A stretch of DNA of 64,000 nt from positions 311,909-375,908 of the forward strand of contig NZ_FOSE01000002.1 of assembly GCF_900114185.1 (NCBI RefSeq), written 5' to 3'. The position numbers and the translations under genes were made by a program. Each line of letters opens with the position of its first letter. Within the stretch, counting starts at the first letter, position 1. The notes beneath the pieces were generated by a model, which had not been told where the DNA came from, ran no database searches, and was given only the letters and a program-made list of their open reading frames with translations. Positions 62,186-64,000 of the stretch are shown here, piece by piece. The stretch comes from Cellulomonas sp. KH9 (GTDB taxonomy: Bacteria > Actinomycetota > Actinomycetes > Actinomycetales > Cellulomonadaceae).

Positions 62186-64000
62186 ATGCTGAGGGCGATG
62201 GTCGCGCCGAGCACACCGACGGGCGAGGACGGCCCGCCGGACGACCCCCCGGCGGGCGACCTCCTGCTGGACGGCCAGGTCCCCGTCGAGGAGTACGCCG
62301 TGCTGGGCGACGGCCACTCCGCCGCCCTGGTGTCGCGGCACGGGTCGGTCGACTGGCTGTGCCTGCCGCGGTTCGACTCGGACGCCTGCTTCGCCGCGCT
62401 CCTGGGCACGCCCGAGCACGGCCGATGGCTCCTGACGGTCCGGGACGCCGCCGCCGTGACCCGGCGGTACCGGGGCGACTCGTTCGTCCTCGAGACGACC
62501 TACCGCACCGCGGGGGGCACGGCCGTCGCCACCGACGCCATGCCGTCGGGCGACGGACGCGCGGACCTGGTGCGCCGGCTGACCTGCACGGCCGGGGAGG
62601 TCGAGGTCGAGCACGAGTGGGTGGTGCGCTTCGGGTACGGCGCCGTGCAGCCGTGGGTGCGCCACGAGGACGACGCCGACGGCTGCGACACGATCCGCGC
62701 GGTGGCGGGCCCCGACTCGCTGGTGCTGCGCGGCGACCGCCTCCCCCGCGCCGACGGACGCCGCCACCGCGACCGGTTCACGCTGCACGCGGGGCAGAGC
62801 GTCGAGCTGTCGCTCACGTGGGTCCACTCGTGGCAGCCGGTGCCGCCGCGCCTGCCGGTGAGCGGCCGGGTCGACACGACGGCGGTCCGCTGGGGCCTGT
62901 GGGCGCGCGACTGCGGGTACGACGGCCCGTACCGGGAGGCGGTCGTCCGCTCGCTGCTCGTGCTGCGCCTGCTGACCGACGCCACCACCGGGGGCATCGT
63001 CGCGGCGCCGACGACGTCGCTGCCCGAGACCCCGGGCGGCGAGCGCAACTGGGACTACCGGTACTGCTGGCTGCGGGACGCCGCGTTCACGCTCGAGGCG
63101 CTCCTGGAGCAGGGGTTCCGCGACGAGGCGACCCAGTGGCGGGACTGGCTGGCCCGGGCCGTGGCGGGCGACCCGCGGGACCTGCAGATCATGTACCGGC
63201 TGGACGGCGGGCGCCGCCTGCCGGAGACGCACCTCGGCCACCTGCCGGGGTACGCGGGCTCGCGCCCGGTGCGCCGGGGCAACGGCGCGGTGCGGCAGGT
63301 GCAGCACGACGTGCTCGGCGTGGTCATGTCGGCGCTGGCGATGGCCCGGGACGCGGGTCTCGCCGAGACGTCCGACACGTGGTCGCTGCAGCGTCGGCTC
63401 GTCGACGACCTGGCGCGCCACTGGCGGGAGCCGGACCGCGGCATCTGGGAGGTGCGCGGCGAGCCCCGGCACTTCACGCACTCGAAGGTGATGACGTGGG
63501 TCGCGCTCGACCGCGCGGTGCAGGCCGTCGAGCAGCACGGCCTGCCCGGCCCCGTCGAGCGCTGGCGCCGCACCCGCGACGAGGTCCGCACCGACGTCCT
63601 CGCCCACGGGTGGTCCGACGCGCGCGGCAGCTTCGTGCAGCACTACGGGGCGGAGCACGCCGACGCCTCGCTGCTGCAGCTGGTCCTGGTGGGGTTCGTG
63701 CCCGCGGACGGACCGCACGCGCGCGGGACGGTCGCCGCGGTCCGCGAGGAGCTGGAGGTCGGGCCGGGGCTGCTGCGCCGGTACCGCACGGAGCGCACGG
63801 ACGACGGGCTGCACGGCGACGAGGCCGCGTTCCTCGCGTGCTCCTTCTGGCTCGCCGACGCCCTGGCCCGGGGGAACGACGTCGACGGCGCCCGCCGGGT
63901 GCTCGACGCGGTGGTGCCGCTGGCCAACGACGTGGGCCTGCTCGCCGAGCAGTACGACCCCGTCGGCCGGCACATGCGGGGCAACGTGCCGCAGGCGCTC
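62186..64000 (+). CDS. Glycoside hydrolase family 15 protein (3' end beyond window)
   Basis: The first ~605 residues of a GH15 enzyme, open to the right edge. The start may be ATG 62186 or ATG 62198 (GAGGG precedes the second). The beta domain has [20 protein letters not shown] and [18 protein letters not shown]. The barrel has [57 protein letters not shown] and [19 protein letters not shown], matching the first GH15 gene at 14102 region by region. No signal peptide is seen. It is divergent from uvrA across 121 bases. Substrate is probably an alpha-glucoside such as trehalose or a maltodextrin. Confidence 0.86.
   Translation, partial: MLRAMVAPSTPTGEDGPPDDPPAGDLLLDGQVPVEEYAVLGDGHSAALVSRHGSVDWLCLPRFDSDACFAALLGTPEHGRWLLTVRDAAAVTRRYRGDSFVLETTYRTAGGTAVATDAMPSGDGRADLVRRLTCTAGEVEVEHEWVVRFGYGAVQPWVRHEDDADGCDTIRAVAGPDSLVLRGDRLPRADGRRHRDRFTLHAGQSVELSLTWVHSWQPVPPRLPVSGRVDTTAVRWGLWARDCGYDGPYREAVVRSLLVLRLLTDATTGGIVAAPTTSLPETPGGERNWDYRYCWLRDAAFTLEALLEQGFRDEATQWRDWLARAVAGDPRDLQIMYRLDGGRRLPETHLGHLPGYAGSRPVRRGNGAVRQVQHDVLGVVMSALAMARDAGLAETSDTWSLQRRLVDDLARHWREPDRGIWEVRGEPRHFTHSKVMTWVALDRAVQAVEQHGLPGPVERWRRTRDEVRTDVLAHGWSDARGSFVQHYGAEHADASLLQLVLVGFVPADGPHARGTVAAVREELEVGPGLLRRYRTERTDDGLHGDEAAFLACSFWLADALARGNDVDGARRVLDAVVPLANDVGLLAEQYDPVGRHMRGNVPQAL

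Noticed and set aside
61979-63973. Long minus-strand frame across the right end
   Set aside because: Low-complexity translation with no motifs, opposite to a GH15 gene with a full set of family motifs.

Overview
The window is very GC-rich, with dense, tightly spaced genes, many GTG starts and repeated ATGA/GTGA stop-start overlaps. It encodes actinobacterial markers: RbpA, WhiA, OpcA, the tkt-tal-zwf-opcA-pgl cluster, and rapZ-yvcK-whiA followed by gap-pgk-tpiA-secG. This points to an actinomycete of the order Micrococcales, most likely a Cellulomonas-like member of the Cellulomonadaceae. That assignment is inferred from gene order and protein character, not from any database comparison.

Layout. 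(1) 1-2.9 kb: the start of sdhC running off the left edge, a DUF2231 membrane protein, a DUF899 protein and the stub of an exonuclease/endonuclease/phosphatase gene. (2) 3-10 kb: a two-domain universal stress protein, then a minus-strand peptide/amino-acid cluster (MFS exporter, M24 peptidase, APC permease, small one-helix membrane protein, M20 dipeptidase). (3) 10-30 kb: an accessory, stress-like region of small membrane and SHOCT proteins (DUF6325, DUF7144, DUF6069, DUF1269-like), a GH15 enzyme coupled to an atypical G6PD paralogue, a K+ channel, a HerA-like ATPase, an alpha/beta hydrolase, a lipoprotein, an AI-2E-type permease and two divergent giant LuxR (LAL) regulators. (4) 30.5-41.4 kb: tRNA-Pro(GGG) and a long minus-strand housekeeping run, ctaB-xerD and parA-scpA-scpB-rluB-tyrA-cmk-plsC-der-membrane protein. 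(5) 41.7-49.1 kb: the plus-strand pentose-phosphate operon tkt-tal-zwf-opcA-pgl, in which pgl is fused in frame to an O-methyltransferase. (6) 49.1-64 kb: rbpA, secG, tpiA, pgk, gap, whiA, yvcK, rapZ, uvrC (all minus), an osmC-like gene, uvrA, and a second GH15 gene cut by the right edge.

How the genes work together. The right half is core metabolism and genome maintenance: lower glycolysis, oxidative and non-oxidative pentose phosphate flux, haem O synthesis, chromosome segregation (ParA-like, ScpAB, XerD), ribosome assembly (Der, RluB), cell-envelope control (RapZ/YvcK/WhiA) and excision repair (UvrA, UvrC). uvrA carries a good LexA (SOS) box overlapping its predicted promoter. The left half is accessory and much less characterised. 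Its recurrent features are SHOCT/phospholipase-D-N-like membrane proteins, DUF stress proteins and TCACCC-spacer-GGGTGA inverted repeats, the best of which lies between the two divergent LAL regulators.

Most notable items: the pgl/O-methyltransferase fusion; a G6PD paralogue lacking lysines expected for glucose-6-phosphate binding and catalysis, coupled to a GH15 gene; the shared inverted repeat; the SOS box of uvrA; and short direct repeats that duplicate stop codons. I found no CRISPR array, prophage, transposase or convincing integrated element.
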